A DNA stretch of 64,000 nt from Streptomyces tendae (GCF_008632955.1 NZ_CP043959.1:6572001-6636000), one strand, 5' to 3'. Numbered from the stretch's first letter, positions 43,609 through 52,818 are shown. Translations and numbers: made by a program. Notes: generated by a model not told the origin, from the sequence alone.

Positions 43609-44970
43609 ATGCCCGCACCCGTACCGCGGCAGAGAGCGATCCCGGCCGCGGAAAGTGGTCAGGCGCAGGCCGCCGCACAGAACGAGTCCGCACTGGAGTT
43701 GCAAGAGAACCGGACGGCGGCCCCCCGTGCGGCCACCCCGTCCGACGACGCCCCGGCCCGGACCGGCGCCACGCCGGACAAGGCCGAGACGACCAGCCAC
43801 ACCAACCTGACGCTGCTGCTCATCGAGAACGACCCGGGCGGCTCGCCGATCGTGCCGGACCTGGTCGACCAGTCCGGCCGGCCGATGCGCGTCCGCACCG
43901 CCCGCAACCTCACCGAGGCCGAGCGGCTGCTGACCGACGACGTCCACTGCATCCTGCTGGACCTGGCGCTGCCCGCGCCGGGCCGCGGCGCCGACGACGA
44001 CGAGCTCGCCGTGCTCCGGCACGTCCTGGAGCTCGCGCCCCGGCACGCCGTCCTCGCCCTCACCGGCGCGGACGACACCGAGCGCGGCGCGGAGGCGGTG
44101 CGCGTCGGTGCGCAGGACTACCTGGTCCGCGACGAGCTGGACAGCCGGCTGCTGAGCCGCGCCATCCGCTACGCGGTGGAGCGCAAGCGGTCCGACTCCG
44201 CCGAGCGGCGGCTCGCCGAGGGCCGGCTGCGCGCCCAGGAGAACCGCCGGCTGGAGCGCGGCCTGCTGCCCACGCCGCTGCTGGACGGCTCGCCGTTGCG
44301 CTTCGCCGCCCGCTACCGCCCCGGCCGCTCGCGCGCCCTGCTCGGCGGCGACTTCTACGACGTGGTCCGCACGCCCGACGGCACGGTGCACGCCATGATC
44401 GGCGACGTCTGCGGGCACGGCCCGGACGAGGCCGCCCTCGGCGTGGAGCTGCGCATCGCCTGGCGGGCGCTGACCCTGGCCGGCCTGTGCGGGGACCAGC
44501 TGCTGAGCACGCTGCAGCAGGTGCTGGAGCACGAACGCCCGGACGACGAGATCTTCGCGACGCTGTGCACGGTGGACATCGCGCCGGACGGCCGCCGGGC
44601 GGGCCTGTGCCTGGCCGGGCACCCGTCCCCGCTGCTGGCCGGGCCGGGCACGCCCGCGCGGCTGCTGCCCTACGACAACAACGGCCCGGCGCTCGGGCTG
44701 CTGCCGAACGCCCGCTGGCCGCGGATGCAGGTGGAGCTGGGCGCCGAATGGAGCCTGATGCTCTACACCGACGGCCTGATCGAGGGCCGCGTCGGCGACA
44801 CGGGCGAGCGGCTGGGGCAGGACGGCATGGTGGAGATGATCCGCCGACGGCTGGCCGAGGGCCTGAGCGGCGAGGAGCTGCTGCGCACCGCCGTGAACGA
44901 GGTGCGGGACCTCAACGGCGGGGAACTGACGGACGACGTGGCGGTGCTGCTGCTCGACCGGACGCGCTGA
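43609..44970 (+). CDS. Response-regulator PP2C-type (SpoIIE) serine phosphatase
   Basis: The ATG at 43609 follows GGAAGGAAC; 453 residues. A disordered N terminus of about 70 precedes a receiver domain (LLLIENDPGGSP ... CILLDLALPAPG ... ALTGADD; the late Lys position reads VRDELDSRLL, so the Lys is missing). A coiled linker (AERRLAEGRLRAQENRRLERGLLP) joins it to the SpoIIE/RsbU phosphatase with GGDFYDVV, GDVCGHGPDEA, LYTDGLIEGR and LTDDVAVLLL. Such enzymes dephosphorylate anti-anti-sigma factors. The missing Lys suggests a non-canonical receiver. The 293-base region upstream (43316-43608) has no gene. Confidence 0.9.
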   Translation: MPAPVPRQRAIPAAESGQAQAAAQNESALELQENRTAAPRAATPSDDAPARTGATPDKAETTSHTNLTLLLIENDPGGSPIVPDLVDQSGRPMRVRTARNLTEAERLLTDDVHCILLDLALPAPGRGADDDELAVLRHVLELAPRHAVLALTGADDTERGAEAVRVGAQDYLVRDELDSRLLSRAIRYAVERKRSDSAERRLAEGRLRAQENRRLERGLLPTPLLDGSPLRFAARYRPGRSRALLGGDFYDVVRTPDGTVHAMIGDVCGHGPDEAALGVELRIAWRALTLAGLCGDQLLSTLQQVLEHERPDDEIFATLCTVDIAPDGRRAGLCLAGHPSPLLAGPGTPARLLPYDNNGPALGLLPNARWPRMQVELGAEWSLMLYTDGLIEGRVGDTGERLGQDGMVEMIRRRLAEGLSGEELLRTAVNEVRDLNGGELTDDVAVLLLDRTR

Positions 44971-44988
44971 GCGCCCCTCCGGCCCCGG

Positions 44989-45321
44989 TCAGCGGCCGCC
45001 GTTGTACGGGCCGTAGGGGCCGTCACTGCTGGAGCCCCGGCGGGAGCGTCCGCCGCCGGGCAGGCCGCGCAGCGCCGGGCGCACGTCGACCATGTACACG
45101 ATCGTCGCGATCAGGCCGATGATCGGCAGGAACGACAGGATGTTGAAGATCAGGTTCACCACGAAGGCGATGCCCAGGATGATCAGCCAGAACGGCTTGG
45201 TCTTCTTGTCCGCCGCGCGGTAGGCGTCCTCACGGCGGATGGCGGCGTCGATCAGCGCGAAGCCGCTGAACACGATCAGAGCCATGCTCAACAGCCACAT
45301 GAAATTGGCGAAGCCCTGCAT
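44989..45321 (-). CDS. DUF2516 family small membrane protein
   Basis: The ATG at 45321 gives 110 residues beginning MQGFANFMWLLSMALIVFSGFALIDA. There are three hydrophobic segments (MWLLSMALIVFSGFALIDA, FWLIILGIAFVVNLIFNIL, FLPIIGLIATIVYMVDV) and a Gly/Arg/Ser-rich tail. The same protein lies next to hbhA in mycobacteria (recalled Rv0476), and this window repeats the HTH-hbhA-DUF2516 order. The function is unknown. It is convergent to the phosphatase gene. Confidence 0.85.
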   Translation of the reverse strand: MQGFANFMWLLSMALIVFSGFALIDAAIRREDAYRAADKKTKPFWLIILGIAFVVNLIFNILSFLPIIGLIATIVYMVDVRPALRGLPGGGRSRRGSSSDGPYGPYNGGR

Positions 45322-45451
45322 CAGCACTACGTCCACCACCCGTACTCGGCTCGTCCACCACGCCGTCGTCACGCACCGCGCCGGTACGCGCTGCGCCGCC
45401 TTCCGTCGTCACCGTACCCGCATCCGCCGGTCGGCTACCCGGAGAAACGGA

Positions 45452-45474
45452 CCGGGCACCGCGTAAGTGCCCGG
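45452..45474 (-). terminator. Hairpin after the HBHA-like gene
   Basis: CCGGGCAC pairs perfectly with GTGCCCGG around a 7-base loop, 41 bases past the stop. Confidence 0.6.
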
Positions 45475-45514
45475 CCCGTGCGGCTTCGTCCCGCTCACGT
45501 CGTCCGCGTGCGGC

Positions 45515-46150
45515 TCACTTCGCGGGCGGGGTCGTCTTCTTCGTCGTGGGCTTGCGGGCCGCCGGAGCCTTCTTGGCGGCGGCGGGCTTCCCGGGCTCCG
45601 GGGCCGCGGACACGTCCTTCTTGGCCTCCGCCGGGGCGGGAGCGGTCGCGGGCTTGGCCGGGGCCGGAGCCGGACGGGTCGCGGGCTTGGGCTCGACCGG
45701 CGGCTCGACGGCCACGGCGATGTCCTCGATGCCCTCGGCGGCCTCACCGCGCCAGGTCTTCACGGCCTGCTCGCCCTGCTCGGCGAGCTTCTCGTAGGCC
45801 TCGCGGGCCTTGACCGCGTACTCGGCCGCGACGCCCACGCTGCGCAGCGCGAGGTCCTGGGCGTTCTCGCCGAGCTTCTTCAGGTCGGTGTCCAGCGAGC
45901 CGAACAGCTCGTTGGCCTTGGTCTGCAGGGTCTCCTGCGTCTCGCGGACCCGGACGGTCACCCGCTCCTGGACGGCCTTGGGGTCGGTGTTGCGCACGGC
46001 CTCGATGCGGGCCGGGGCCTCGGTGCGCAGCTGCTCCACCAGAGCCGGCACCTTCCTGGCCTGCTGCAGCGCCAGGTCGGCGGTGCCGGCGGCGAAGTAG
46101 AGCGGCTTCGGGTCGCTGAAGGTCTTGCGCAGGTCGTCGGTGATGGCCAT
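45515..46150 (-). CDS. Heparin-binding hemagglutinin (HBHA)-like protein
   Basis: The 211-residue protein has an N-terminal helical part (MAITDDLRKTFSDPKPLYFAAGTADLALQQ), a long coiled coil (residues 35-140, KANELFGSLDTDLKKLGENAQDLALRSVGVAAEYAVKAREAYEKLAEQGEQAV) and a C-terminal tail of Lys, Ala and Pro repeats (KKAPAARKPTTKKT). This matches mycobacterial HBHA, whose methylated Lys/Ala tail binds sulfated glycans. In a soil saprophyte it is more likely a membrane-associated structural protein than an adhesin to host cells. The HTH gene lies directly upstream, DUF2516 downstream. Confidence 0.86.
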   Translation of the reverse strand: MAITDDLRKTFSDPKPLYFAAGTADLALQQARKVPALVEQLRTEAPARIEAVRNTDPKAVQERVTVRVRETQETLQTKANELFGSLDTDLKKLGENAQDLALRSVGVAAEYAVKAREAYEKLAEQGEQAVKTWRGEAAEGIEDIAVAVEPPVEPKPATRPAPAPAKPATAPAPAEAKKDVSAAPEPGKPAAAKKAPAARKPTTKKTTPPAK

Positions 46151-46227
46151 GGTGATGGTCCTCCCGGATGTCGTTTCGGCTGAGGGTCTGTGTGGTCCGC
46201 GGTGGGTGGCCGGTGCCCTGGTCCGGC

Positions 46228-46725
46228 TCAGCCGGCCGTCCGCCGCGGGTCGCTGTCGTCGCCGACGGCTGCCTCGCCGCCGCGGCGTCCGGCGGCTTCG
46301 CCGCCCTTGCTGGTGGAGGCCTCCGTACCCGGCTCGGGCCCGGCGGCAACCGCCTCCCCGTCCTCTTCGGTGCCCCCGAATCCGTTCTCCTTGCGGAAGG
46401 ACTCGTAGATCTGCAGGAGCACCTGCTTCTGGCGCTCGTTGAGCGTGGGGTCGGCGAGGATGACGGCACGCGTCTCGACCTCGTCCCGGTCGCGCTCGGC
46501 GTCGAGGATGCCGGCGCGCACGTACAGGGTCTCGGCGGAGATGCGCAGCGCCTTGGCGACCTGCTGGAGCACCTCCGCGCTGGGCTTGCGCAGCCCGCGC
46601 TCGATCTGGCTCAGGTACGGATTGGACACCCCGGCGGCGTCGGCGAGCTGCCGCAGCGACAGCTGCGCGGTGCGCCGCTGCTCGCGCAGATACTCACCGA
46701 GACCGCCGACGTTCAGGGATGCCAT
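46228..46725 (-). CDS. XRE-family HTH regulator next to the HBHA-like gene
   Basis: The ATG at 46725 gives 165 residues (MASLNVGGLGEYLREQRRTA); the ATG at 46737 is an alternative with a better-spaced ribosome site. The HTH is LSLRQLADAAGVSNPYLSQIERGLRKPSAEVLQQVAKALRISAETLYVRAG. The tail (ADPTLNERQKQVLLQIYESFRKENGF, then a Gly/Glu-rich end) is conserved with mycobacterial Rv0474. A perfect 9-base inverted repeat overlaps its likely promoter, so autoregulation and control of hbhA are probable. Confidence 0.88.
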   Translation of the reverse strand: MASLNVGGLGEYLREQRRTAQLSLRQLADAAGVSNPYLSQIERGLRKPSAEVLQQVAKALRISAETLYVRAGILDAERDRDEVETRAVILADPTLNERQKQVLLQIYESFRKENGFGGTEEDGEAVAAGPEPGTEASTSKGGEAAGRRGGEAAVGDDSDPRRTAG

Positions 46726-46755
46726 GCCTCCCACCATGACGCACCCCGCTAACAA

Positions 46756-46776
46756 TTGCAAGCACCCTGCTTGCAA
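46756..46776. promoter_or_regulatory. Perfect inverted repeat at the XRE regulator promoter
   Basis: TTGCAAGCA (46756-46764) and TGCTTGCAA (46768-46776) flank CCC, 19-31 bases before the possible start codons. On the minus strand the left arm doubles as a -35-like TTGCAA, 18 bases before TTAGCG. The remaining 46777-47063 shows no supportable gene. Confidence 0.65.
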
Positions 46777-47063
46777 GAGTGCGCTACCGCCGGTGCAGGG
46801 CGGGCCTGGGCGCACGCGCCGGCGTCCAAAGGGATCGCCCCTCATGGCGGCCGTGTTCCTGACCGGCCACGACGAGCACGCCCGCGGGCGCGGCGGGGCC
46901 GGCCTCACCGGCAGACACGAGTGGCTCGCCGCCCGTGGCGGGGCGTGTGCGATCACGCCTGGCCGCCCGTGGTCCTGCACCGCGCCCTGCCCGGCGGCCA
47001 GGAGAGCGTCCTGGACGTGCGCCGGCGGTTCCGGCGGGGCCCGTTCGTCCGGGAGGATGCGGC

Positions 47064-47951
47064 ATGCGACCGGACGACTGGCACCTCACCGACGACGTCG
47101 AGGACTTCCTCGCCCGGGCCGGAGGCTTCCTGCGCTCGCGGCCCGCCCTCCACAACACCGCGCTGACGGACATCGAGAAGCTGCGCGCTCCCGGCACCGG
47201 GGCCTCGCTCCTCGGCCGGCTGGAGACGGACGGCGAGGTCCGCGCGGTCTTCTACCTCACCCCGCGCGGACGTCTGGGTCTCACCCCGCTCTCCGCCGAA
47301 CGGACCGACGTGCTCGCCGCCCGCCTGGCCGGCCTCGGTCACTCCCCCGCCCAGGTCGTCGCGGACCACGACACCGCCGGTGCCTTCGCCGCGTCGTGGC
47401 AGTGGCACGGCGGCGCCGCACCGACGCCGTTCTGGCGGACGCACCTCTACCGTCTCGGCACGCTCACCCCGCCGCGGCCGTCCCCGCAGGGGCGCGGTCG
47501 CCGCGCGGGAGCGGGCGACCATGAGCACGTGGTGCGCTGGTGCCGCGAGTTCTGCGTGGAGGTCGGTGAACGGCCGTCCATCGAGCTGATCGACGCCGGC
47601 CGGTGGGGCAGCTCGCGCTTCGGCGACCGGCACTTCACGTTCTGGGAGACCCCGGGCGGCACGCCCGTCTCCCTGGCGGCCGTGACCCCGGTCGTCGGCG
47701 GGATGGTCCGGGTGGACCCCGTCTACACCCCGGCCCGCCGGCGTGGGCGCGGCTACGCGGGCGCCGTGACGGTCGAGGTGAGCCGGGCGGCGCTGAGAGC
47801 GGGCGCCACGGACGTCGTCCTGTTCGCCGACCCGGCCAACCCCACCAGCAACGCCCTCTACCGGCGCATCGGCTACGTCCACCTGGCCGACTTCGCCGGA
47901 CACCGGTTCGCGTACGGCGGACCGGCCGCCGGGCGGGGTCGTACCCCCTAG
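47064..47951 (+). CDS. GNAT-family N-acetyltransferase with N-terminal extension
   Basis: The ATG at 47064 follows GGGAGGATG; 295 residues. The N-terminal 130 residues (MRPDDWHLTDDVEDFLARAGGFLRSRPALHNTALTDIE) form the extra domain of two-part actinobacterial GNATs. The catalytic part has VTPVVGGMVRVDPVYTPARRRGRGYAGAVTVEVSRAAL and VLFADPANPTSNALYRRIGYVHLADF. The substrate is unknown. It is followed 53 bases later by a kinase-type gene on the same strand. Confidence 0.85.
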   Translation: MRPDDWHLTDDVEDFLARAGGFLRSRPALHNTALTDIEKLRAPGTGASLLGRLETDGEVRAVFYLTPRGRLGLTPLSAERTDVLAARLAGLGHSPAQVVADHDTAGAFAASWQWHGGAAPTPFWRTHLYRLGTLTPPRPSPQGRGRRAGAGDHEHVVRWCREFCVEVGERPSIELIDAGRWGSSRFGDRHFTFWETPGGTPVSLAAVTPVVGGMVRVDPVYTPARRRGRGYAGAVTVEVSRAALRAGATDVVLFADPANPTSNALYRRIGYVHLADFAGHRFAYGGPAAGRGRTP

Positions 47952-48004
47952 GGACGGGGAAAAAGCGTTGGCCTCCGGATCGGCACGGCGTCGAGACTTC
48001 CCGG

Positions 48005-48997
48005 GTGACGCTCCACGAGAACGAGATCCCCGTCGACGAGGCGTTCGTCCGGTCGCTGCTGCGGGAGCAGCGGCCGGAGTGGGCCGGCCTGCCCCTGGCT
48101 CCCGCGGGCGCGGGCACGGACAACACCATGTACCGGCTGGGCGACGACCTGGTGGTGCGCCTGCCGCGGACGGCGGACGGCGCGCCGTCCCTGCGGAAGG
48201 AGCAGGAGTGGCTGCCCCGGCTGGCGCCCCACCTGCCGTGCCCCGTCCCCGAGCCCGTCCACGCCGGAGCACCGACCGACGCCTACCCGGTGCCCTGGTC
48301 GGTCCACCGCTGGATCGACGGTGAGGAGCCCGGTCCGGACACCGTCCGGGACTGGGCGGCGTTCGGCGCCGGCCTGGCGGCGGTCGTACGGGACCTGCAC
48401 CGCGTCGACCTGATGGGCGCGACGCGCGCGGACGGTCTCTCCTGGTACCGGGGCGGAAGCCTCGTCCCGTGCGACGAGTGGGTCGGCACGAGCCTCGACG
48501 CCTGCCGGACCCTCGCGGGGCTGGACCTCGACATCGACACGCTGGAGCGGCTGTGGCTGGCGGCGCTCGAACTGCCCGAGCCCTCGGGGCCCCACGTATG
48601 GCTGCACGGCGACCTCAGGCCGGCCAACCTCCTGGCCCGGGACGGCGCGTTCCACGCGGTGATCGACTTCGGCGCCCTCTCGGTCGGCCACCCCGACGCC
48701 GAGCACGCCCCCGTCTGGGACCTCCCGCCCGAGGCGCGCCGGGCCTACTGGGACACCCTGTCCCTCGACGACCTCACCTGGCTCCGCGCCCGCGCCTGGG
48801 CCATCGCGGTGGGCGTCGCCGGCATCCCGTACTACTGGCACACGTTCCCGTCCTTCGCCGCCGAGTGCCGCTCCCGCCTGCGGGCGATCCTCACGGACGC
48901 GGCAACGCGCCGGCCGGACACCTCGGCGTGCCGTGCGGACGCTGTCGACCCGTTTCCGGGGGCGGTGGCCGCCGGTGACGACAGACTGACGCCATGA
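48005..48997 (+). CDS. APH-family phosphotransferase
   Basis: The GTG at 48005 gives 330 residues. The kinase loop is HVWLHGDLRPANLL and the Mg segment AVIDFGALSVGHPDAE; the N lobe has NTMYRLGDDLVVRLPRTADG. It resembles macrolide or aminoglycoside phosphotransferase relatives (RAMA/MphB-like), but many such genes have other substrates. Its last 4 bases overlap the start of the DinB gene (ATGA), so the two are co-translated. Confidence 0.85.
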   Translation: MTLHENEIPVDEAFVRSLLREQRPEWAGLPLAPAGAGTDNTMYRLGDDLVVRLPRTADGAPSLRKEQEWLPRLAPHLPCPVPEPVHAGAPTDAYPVPWSVHRWIDGEEPGPDTVRDWAAFGAGLAAVVRDLHRVDLMGATRADGLSWYRGGSLVPCDEWVGTSLDACRTLAGLDLDIDTLERLWLAALELPEPSGPHVWLHGDLRPANLLARDGAFHAVIDFGALSVGHPDAEHAPVWDLPPEARRAYWDTLSLDDLTWLRARAWAIAVGVAGIPYYWHTFPSFAAECRSRLRAILTDAATRRPDTSACRADAVDPFPGAVAAGDDRLTP

Positions 48998-49611
48998 CAC
49001 TCACCGATACCGCCAAGGCCGACCTGCACCGCTATCTCCAGGAGGCCCGGGACGCGCTGTTGTGGAAGCTGGACGGGCTGACGGAGTACGACGCGCGGCG
49101 GCCGATGACACCGACCGGGACCAATCTGCTCGGGCTGGTGAAGCACGTGGCCGGTGTCGAACTCGGGTACCTCGGTGACACCTTCGGGCGGCCGTCCGGT
49201 GAACCGCTCCCCTGGCTCGCGGACGGGGCGGATCTCAACGACGACATGTGGGCCACCGCCGACGAGACACGCACCGACGTCGTCGGGCTGTACCGCCGGG
49301 CCTGGGCGCACGCGGACGCCACGATCGACGCCCTGCCGCTGGACACGACCGGCCGGGTGCCGTGGTGGCCGGACGACAGGGCCGAGCTGACCCTCCACCA
49401 CGCCGTGGTCCGCGTGATCGCCGACACCCAGCGGCACGCCGGCCACGCCGACATCCTGCGTGAGCTCATGGACGGCGCGGCGGGCGAGCGGGCCGGGAGC
49501 AACAGCCTGCCGTCGTCGGACCCGGCGTGGTGGAAGGCCTACCGCGACCGTCTGGAGCAGGCCGCCCGGGACGCCGTCGGGCCCGGGGGCGGGCCCGACG
49601 GCACCCCGTGA
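48994..49611 (+). CDS. DinB-family (DUF664) protein
   Basis: The 205-residue protein has the four-helix DinB/DUF664 fold with a probable His metal triad: LGLVKHVAGVE, a middle His in LTLHHAVVRVIAD and TQRHAGHADILRELMDG. DinB-type proteins include mycothiol-dependent S-transferases, and mycothiol is made in this organism (mshA in this window), so a thiol-transfer role is plausible but not shown. It overlaps the phosphotransferase gene by 4 bases and ends 14 bases before the convergent ABC permease. Confidence 0.85.
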   Translation: MTLTDTAKADLHRYLQEARDALLWKLDGLTEYDARRPMTPTGTNLLGLVKHVAGVELGYLGDTFGRPSGEPLPWLADGADLNDDMWATADETRTDVVGLYRRAWAHADATIDALPLDTTGRVPWWPDDRAELTLHHAVVRVIADTQRHAGHADILRELMDGAAGERAGSNSLPSSDPAWWKAYRDRLEQAARDAVGPGGGPDGTP

Positions 49612-49625
49612 GCGGGCCGCCAGGC

Positions 49626-50462
49626 TCACCCCTTCACCGCGCCGGCCGTGAGGCCCTGCACGATGTGACGGCTGGCGAAGGCGAACAGCACCATCGTCGG
49701 CAGGATCGTCAGCACCGCCGCCGCGGACATCGAACCCCAGTCGATGTTGAAGCTGGAGATGAAGCCGTTCAGCGCGGTCGGCACCGTCTTGTTCTCGTCG
49801 CTGTTCATCAGCGTCACCGACAGGAACAGCTCGTTCCAGCAGTTGACGAAGTTGAAGATGAACGCGGCGACGATCCCGGGGCGCATCACCGGCAGCAGCA
49901 CCCGGACCAGCGCCCCGAACCGGGACAGGCCGTCGATCATCGCGGCCTCCTCCAGCGCGTCCGGGATGTTCTCGAAGAAGCCGCGCAGCATCACCGTGCA
50001 GAAGGGGATGCACACCGCGATGTAGACGAGCATCAACCCAAGGCGGTTGTCGACCAGTTGGAGGTCGGTCATCAGCAGGTACAGCGGACCGAGCGCGATG
50101 AACGACGGGATCATCTGCGTCACCAGGGCCGCCATCAGCAGCGCCGACTTGCTGCGGAACTCGAACCGGGCGAGGACGTACGCCGAGAGCGTCGAGATGG
50201 CGGTGGCCACCGCGCCCGCGACGGTCGCCACGACCAGGCTGTTCACCAGATACGTGCCGAAGTCCGCCTTGCCGAAGAGTCCCTGGTAGTTCTCCAGGGA
50301 GAACCGCTCGGGCCAGTAGGCGATCGGGAAGGAGAAGATGTCGCCCGGGTCCTTGAGGGACGTGACGACGATCCAGTAGAGCGGGAAGAGGGAGAAGACG
50401 AGCCAGAGGCCGAGGAACGTGAACTTGGTGGCCCGGCCGGCCGTGGTTTCCTTGCCGATCAC
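49626..50462 (-). CDS. Carbohydrate ABC importer permease, MalG type
   Basis: The 278-residue integral membrane protein has six predicted helices (FTFLGLWLVFSLFPLYWIVV; GTYLVNSLVVATVAGAVATAIS). The EAA loop that docks to the ATPase is EEAAMIDGLSRFGALVRVLLP. It forms the membrane channel with the MalF-type partner; its start overlaps the partner's stop by 4 bases. No ATPase gene is in the operon, so MsiK at 14.8 kb probably supplies ATP hydrolysis. Confidence 0.93.
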   Translation of the reverse strand: MIGKETTAGRATKFTFLGLWLVFSLFPLYWIVVTSLKDPGDIFSFPIAYWPERFSLENYQGLFGKADFGTYLVNSLVVATVAGAVATAISTLSAYVLARFEFRSKSALLMAALVTQMIPSFIALGPLYLLMTDLQLVDNRLGLMLVYIAVCIPFCTVMLRGFFENIPDALEEAAMIDGLSRFGALVRVLLPVMRPGIVAAFIFNFVNCWNELFLSVTLMNSDENKTVPTALNGFISSFNIDWGSMSAAAVLTILPTMVLFAFASRHIVQGLTAGAVKG

Positions 50463-51520
50463 GCCCGTACCCCTCGCTTCCCGAATTTCCCGGACTTCCC
50501 GGGCCGCCCGCCGCCGCGGCGTCCCGCCCCACGCTCCCGCGTCGCCAGCAGGAAGAACACGGCGAACACCAGCAGGACCGCGACGACGATCAGGCCGAGC
50601 GCGGACGCCTTGCCGTAGTCGCCCTGCTGCGTGATCTTGATCATCCAGGTGGTCACGATGTGCGTCTCGTTGTTCGGGCCGCCCCCGGTCATACCGAAGA
50701 TCAGGTCGGGGAAGTTGAAGATCCAGATGACCCGCAGCAGCACCGTGAGGGCCAGCGTCACCCGGATGTAGGGGATGGTGATCTGGAACAGCGTCCGGGC
50801 CTTGCCCGCGCCGTCCAGCGCCGCCGCCTCGTACAGCTCGTCCGGGATCGACTGCAGCGCGGCCAGGATCATGATCGCGAAGAAGGTGACCCCGTACCAG
50901 ATGTTGGCGATCAGCACGGCGATCATCGCGGTGTCCGGGTCGGCGAGCCAGGCGATCGGCTCATCGATCAGCCCGGCCCGCTGCAGCAGGTCGTTGACGA
51001 CACCGAACTCGCTGTTGAACATCCAGCGGAACAGGATGCCGATGAGGAACCCGGAGATCGCCCACGGGAAGAAGATCAGCGCCTGGTAGAGCCCGCGGAG
51101 GCGGAACCGGCGGCGCAGCCACAGCGCGATCGCGAACCCGATCACCAGCTGCGGCACGATCGAACCGACCACCCACAGCGCGGTGTTGCTCAGTACCGTC
51201 CCCCACACGGGGTCGGTGAAGACCTCCCGGAAGTTCTTGACCCCCACCCACGAGGTGTCCGTGAGGTCGGTCAGGTTCCAGTTCCGGAAGGCCATCTGGC
51301 TGCCGGCGATCATCGGGTAGTACGTGAACAGCGCCACGAAGACCGCCGCCGGTGCCATGAAGGCGGCGATGACCAGGCCGCGCCGGGTGGTGAACTCCCG
51401 CCTGCGGCCTCCCGCGCCCCTTCGCGGGGGCGGGGCGCCCTCCTTGCGGACGGAGGGCGCCACCGGCGCGCCGGACGCCGGCGACGTGCCGGACGTACCG
51501 GACGTGGACGTACCGGACAT
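50459..51520 (-). CDS. Carbohydrate ABC importer permease, MalF type
   Basis: The ATG at 51520 gives 353 residues; it lies 2 bases after the binding-protein stop. A Ser/Thr/Gly-rich N-terminal tail of about 45 residues precedes the helices (LVIAAFMAPAAVFVALFTYYPMIAGS; WVVGSIVPQLVIGFAIALWL). The EAA loop is LYEAAALDGAGKARTLFQITIPYI. A basic Gly-rich tail ends it. It pairs with the MalG-type permease in a CUT1-type importer. Confidence 0.93.
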   Translation of the reverse strand: MSGTSTSGTSGTSPASGAPVAPSVRKEGAPPPRRGAGGRRREFTTRRGLVIAAFMAPAAVFVALFTYYPMIAGSQMAFRNWNLTDLTDTSWVGVKNFREVFTDPVWGTVLSNTALWVVGSIVPQLVIGFAIALWLRRRFRLRGLYQALIFFPWAISGFLIGILFRWMFNSEFGVVNDLLQRAGLIDEPIAWLADPDTAMIAVLIANIWYGVTFFAIMILAALQSIPDELYEAAALDGAGKARTLFQITIPYIRVTLALTVLLRVIWIFNFPDLIFGMTGGGPNNETHIVTTWMIKITQQGDYGKASALGLIVVAVLLVFAVFFLLATRERGAGRRGGGRPGKSGKFGKRGVRA

Positions 51521-51522
51521 CG

Positions 51523-52818
51523 TCACTTCTTCCACTTCTCGGTCCAGTAGGCGTCCCAGCCGGCCAGCAGGTCCTTCGGCGTCAGCTTCCCGAGGATCAT
51601 CTTCTGCACGTCCGTGTCGGCACGCTGCTGCCATTCCGTCCACCACGCGACACCGCGCGGCTGGGTGACGACCAGGTACTTGTCCGGGTTCTCCGTCATG
51701 GTGACGTAGCTGGCCCACGGGCCGGTGCGGTAGAACGCGTCGTCGGCCGCCGACTTCAGGATCGGCACCAGGCTGTTCTCCTTGCTGAAGCGTGTGGACG
51801 CCTCACCCTCGGAGAGGAACTGCACCAGCTTCACGGCCTCGGCCTTGTGCTTGCTGCCCTCCGCCACGCCCCATCCGGCGGTCGCCAGCGGCTGCACGGT
51901 CTTCCCGCTGGGCCCGGCCATCAGCGGCGCGGTGCTCCACTGGTTCTCGTCGATCGACTTCGACTCCGAGACGGTGGCGATGACCTCGGGGTCCTGGAGG
52001 AGGAACGCGGTCGAGCCGTTGGTGAAGCCCTCCACCATCTCCGGGTAGCCCCAGGCCACGGACGACTTCGGCGACGCCTTCTGGAACAGCTTCAGGTACG
52101 TCTCCATCGCGTCCAGCGCCTCGGGCGCCGAGAAGATGGTGCTGCCGTTCTTCAGCAGGTAGCCGTTGGCGGGGTCGATGTCGTCGGCGACGTACGCCTC
52201 GATGGCGGCCGTGGCGTTGCTGTGCGCGTTGGCCGCGCCGCGGAAGGCGTAGCCGTAGCGGCGCGACGACGGGTCGTGGATCGTGGATGCCTGCTCCAGC
52301 AGCTCGTCCCAGGTGGCCGGGGGCTTGTCGAAGCCGGCTTCCTTGATCAGGTCGGTGCGGTGGAAAAGGCTCAGCCCGTAGAAGCCGTAGGGGACGAAGT
52401 AGGTGCGGTGCTCGGCGTCCTCGGCGGCCGCGACAGCGTTGTCGGTGAGCGCGTCCCAGCCCTTCCAGCCGGCCAGGTCCTTCTTCATGTCGTACAGCCA
52501 GCCGTTGTTCGACCAGGGTCCGACGGTGATGTCGCGGACCTCGAGGACGTCCACGCCGCTGCCCGACTGCAGCATCTGCTGGAGCTTCTGGTCGGCCTGC
52601 TCGGTGGGCGGCGAGACCAGGTTGACCTTGACCTTCGCGTTCTGCTTCTCGAAGTCGGCTATCAGCTCCTTGAGCAGGTCGGTGCGGGCGGGGTTGGTCA
52701 GGCTCTCCACCATGTTGAGGGTGACCGTTCCGCTCTCACCGGGGCTCATCGTGGAGCAGCCGGTCAGGACCATCGCGGCGGCGGTGCCGAGCGCGAGAGC
52801 TGCCGTCCTTCTTCTCAT
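51523..52818 (-). CDS. Carbohydrate ABC importer binding lipoprotein
   Basis: The ATG at 52818 follows GGAAGAGG; 431 residues. Lipoprotein signal MRRRTAALALGTAAAMVLTGC, lipobox LTGC. The SBP_bac_1 fold shows LLKELIADFEKQNAKVKVNLV, DVLEVRDITVGPWSNNGWLYDM, YGLSLFHRTDLIKEAGFDKPPATWDELLE and the C-terminal helix pair. Trp and Tyr residues (GWKGWDAL, WGYPEM) fit sugar stacking. The sugar is not readable. The aminotransferase upstream on the same strand, 88 bases away, may process the cargo. Confidence 0.92.
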   Translation of the reverse strand: MRRRTAALALGTAAAMVLTGCSTMSPGESGTVTLNMVESLTNPARTDLLKELIADFEKQNAKVKVNLVSPPTEQADQKLQQMLQSGSGVDVLEVRDITVGPWSNNGWLYDMKKDLAGWKGWDALTDNAVAAAEDAEHRTYFVPYGFYGLSLFHRTDLIKEAGFDKPPATWDELLEQASTIHDPSSRRYGYAFRGAANAHSNATAAIEAYVADDIDPANGYLLKNGSTIFSAPEALDAMETYLKLFQKASPKSSVAWGYPEMVEGFTNGSTAFLLQDPEVIATVSESKSIDENQWSTAPLMAGPSGKTVQPLATAGWGVAEGSKHKAEAVKLVQFLSEGEASTRFSKENSLVPILKSAADDAFYRTGPWASYVTMTENPDKYLVVTQPRGVAWWTEWQQRADTDVQKMILGKLTPKDLLAGWDAYWTEKWKK

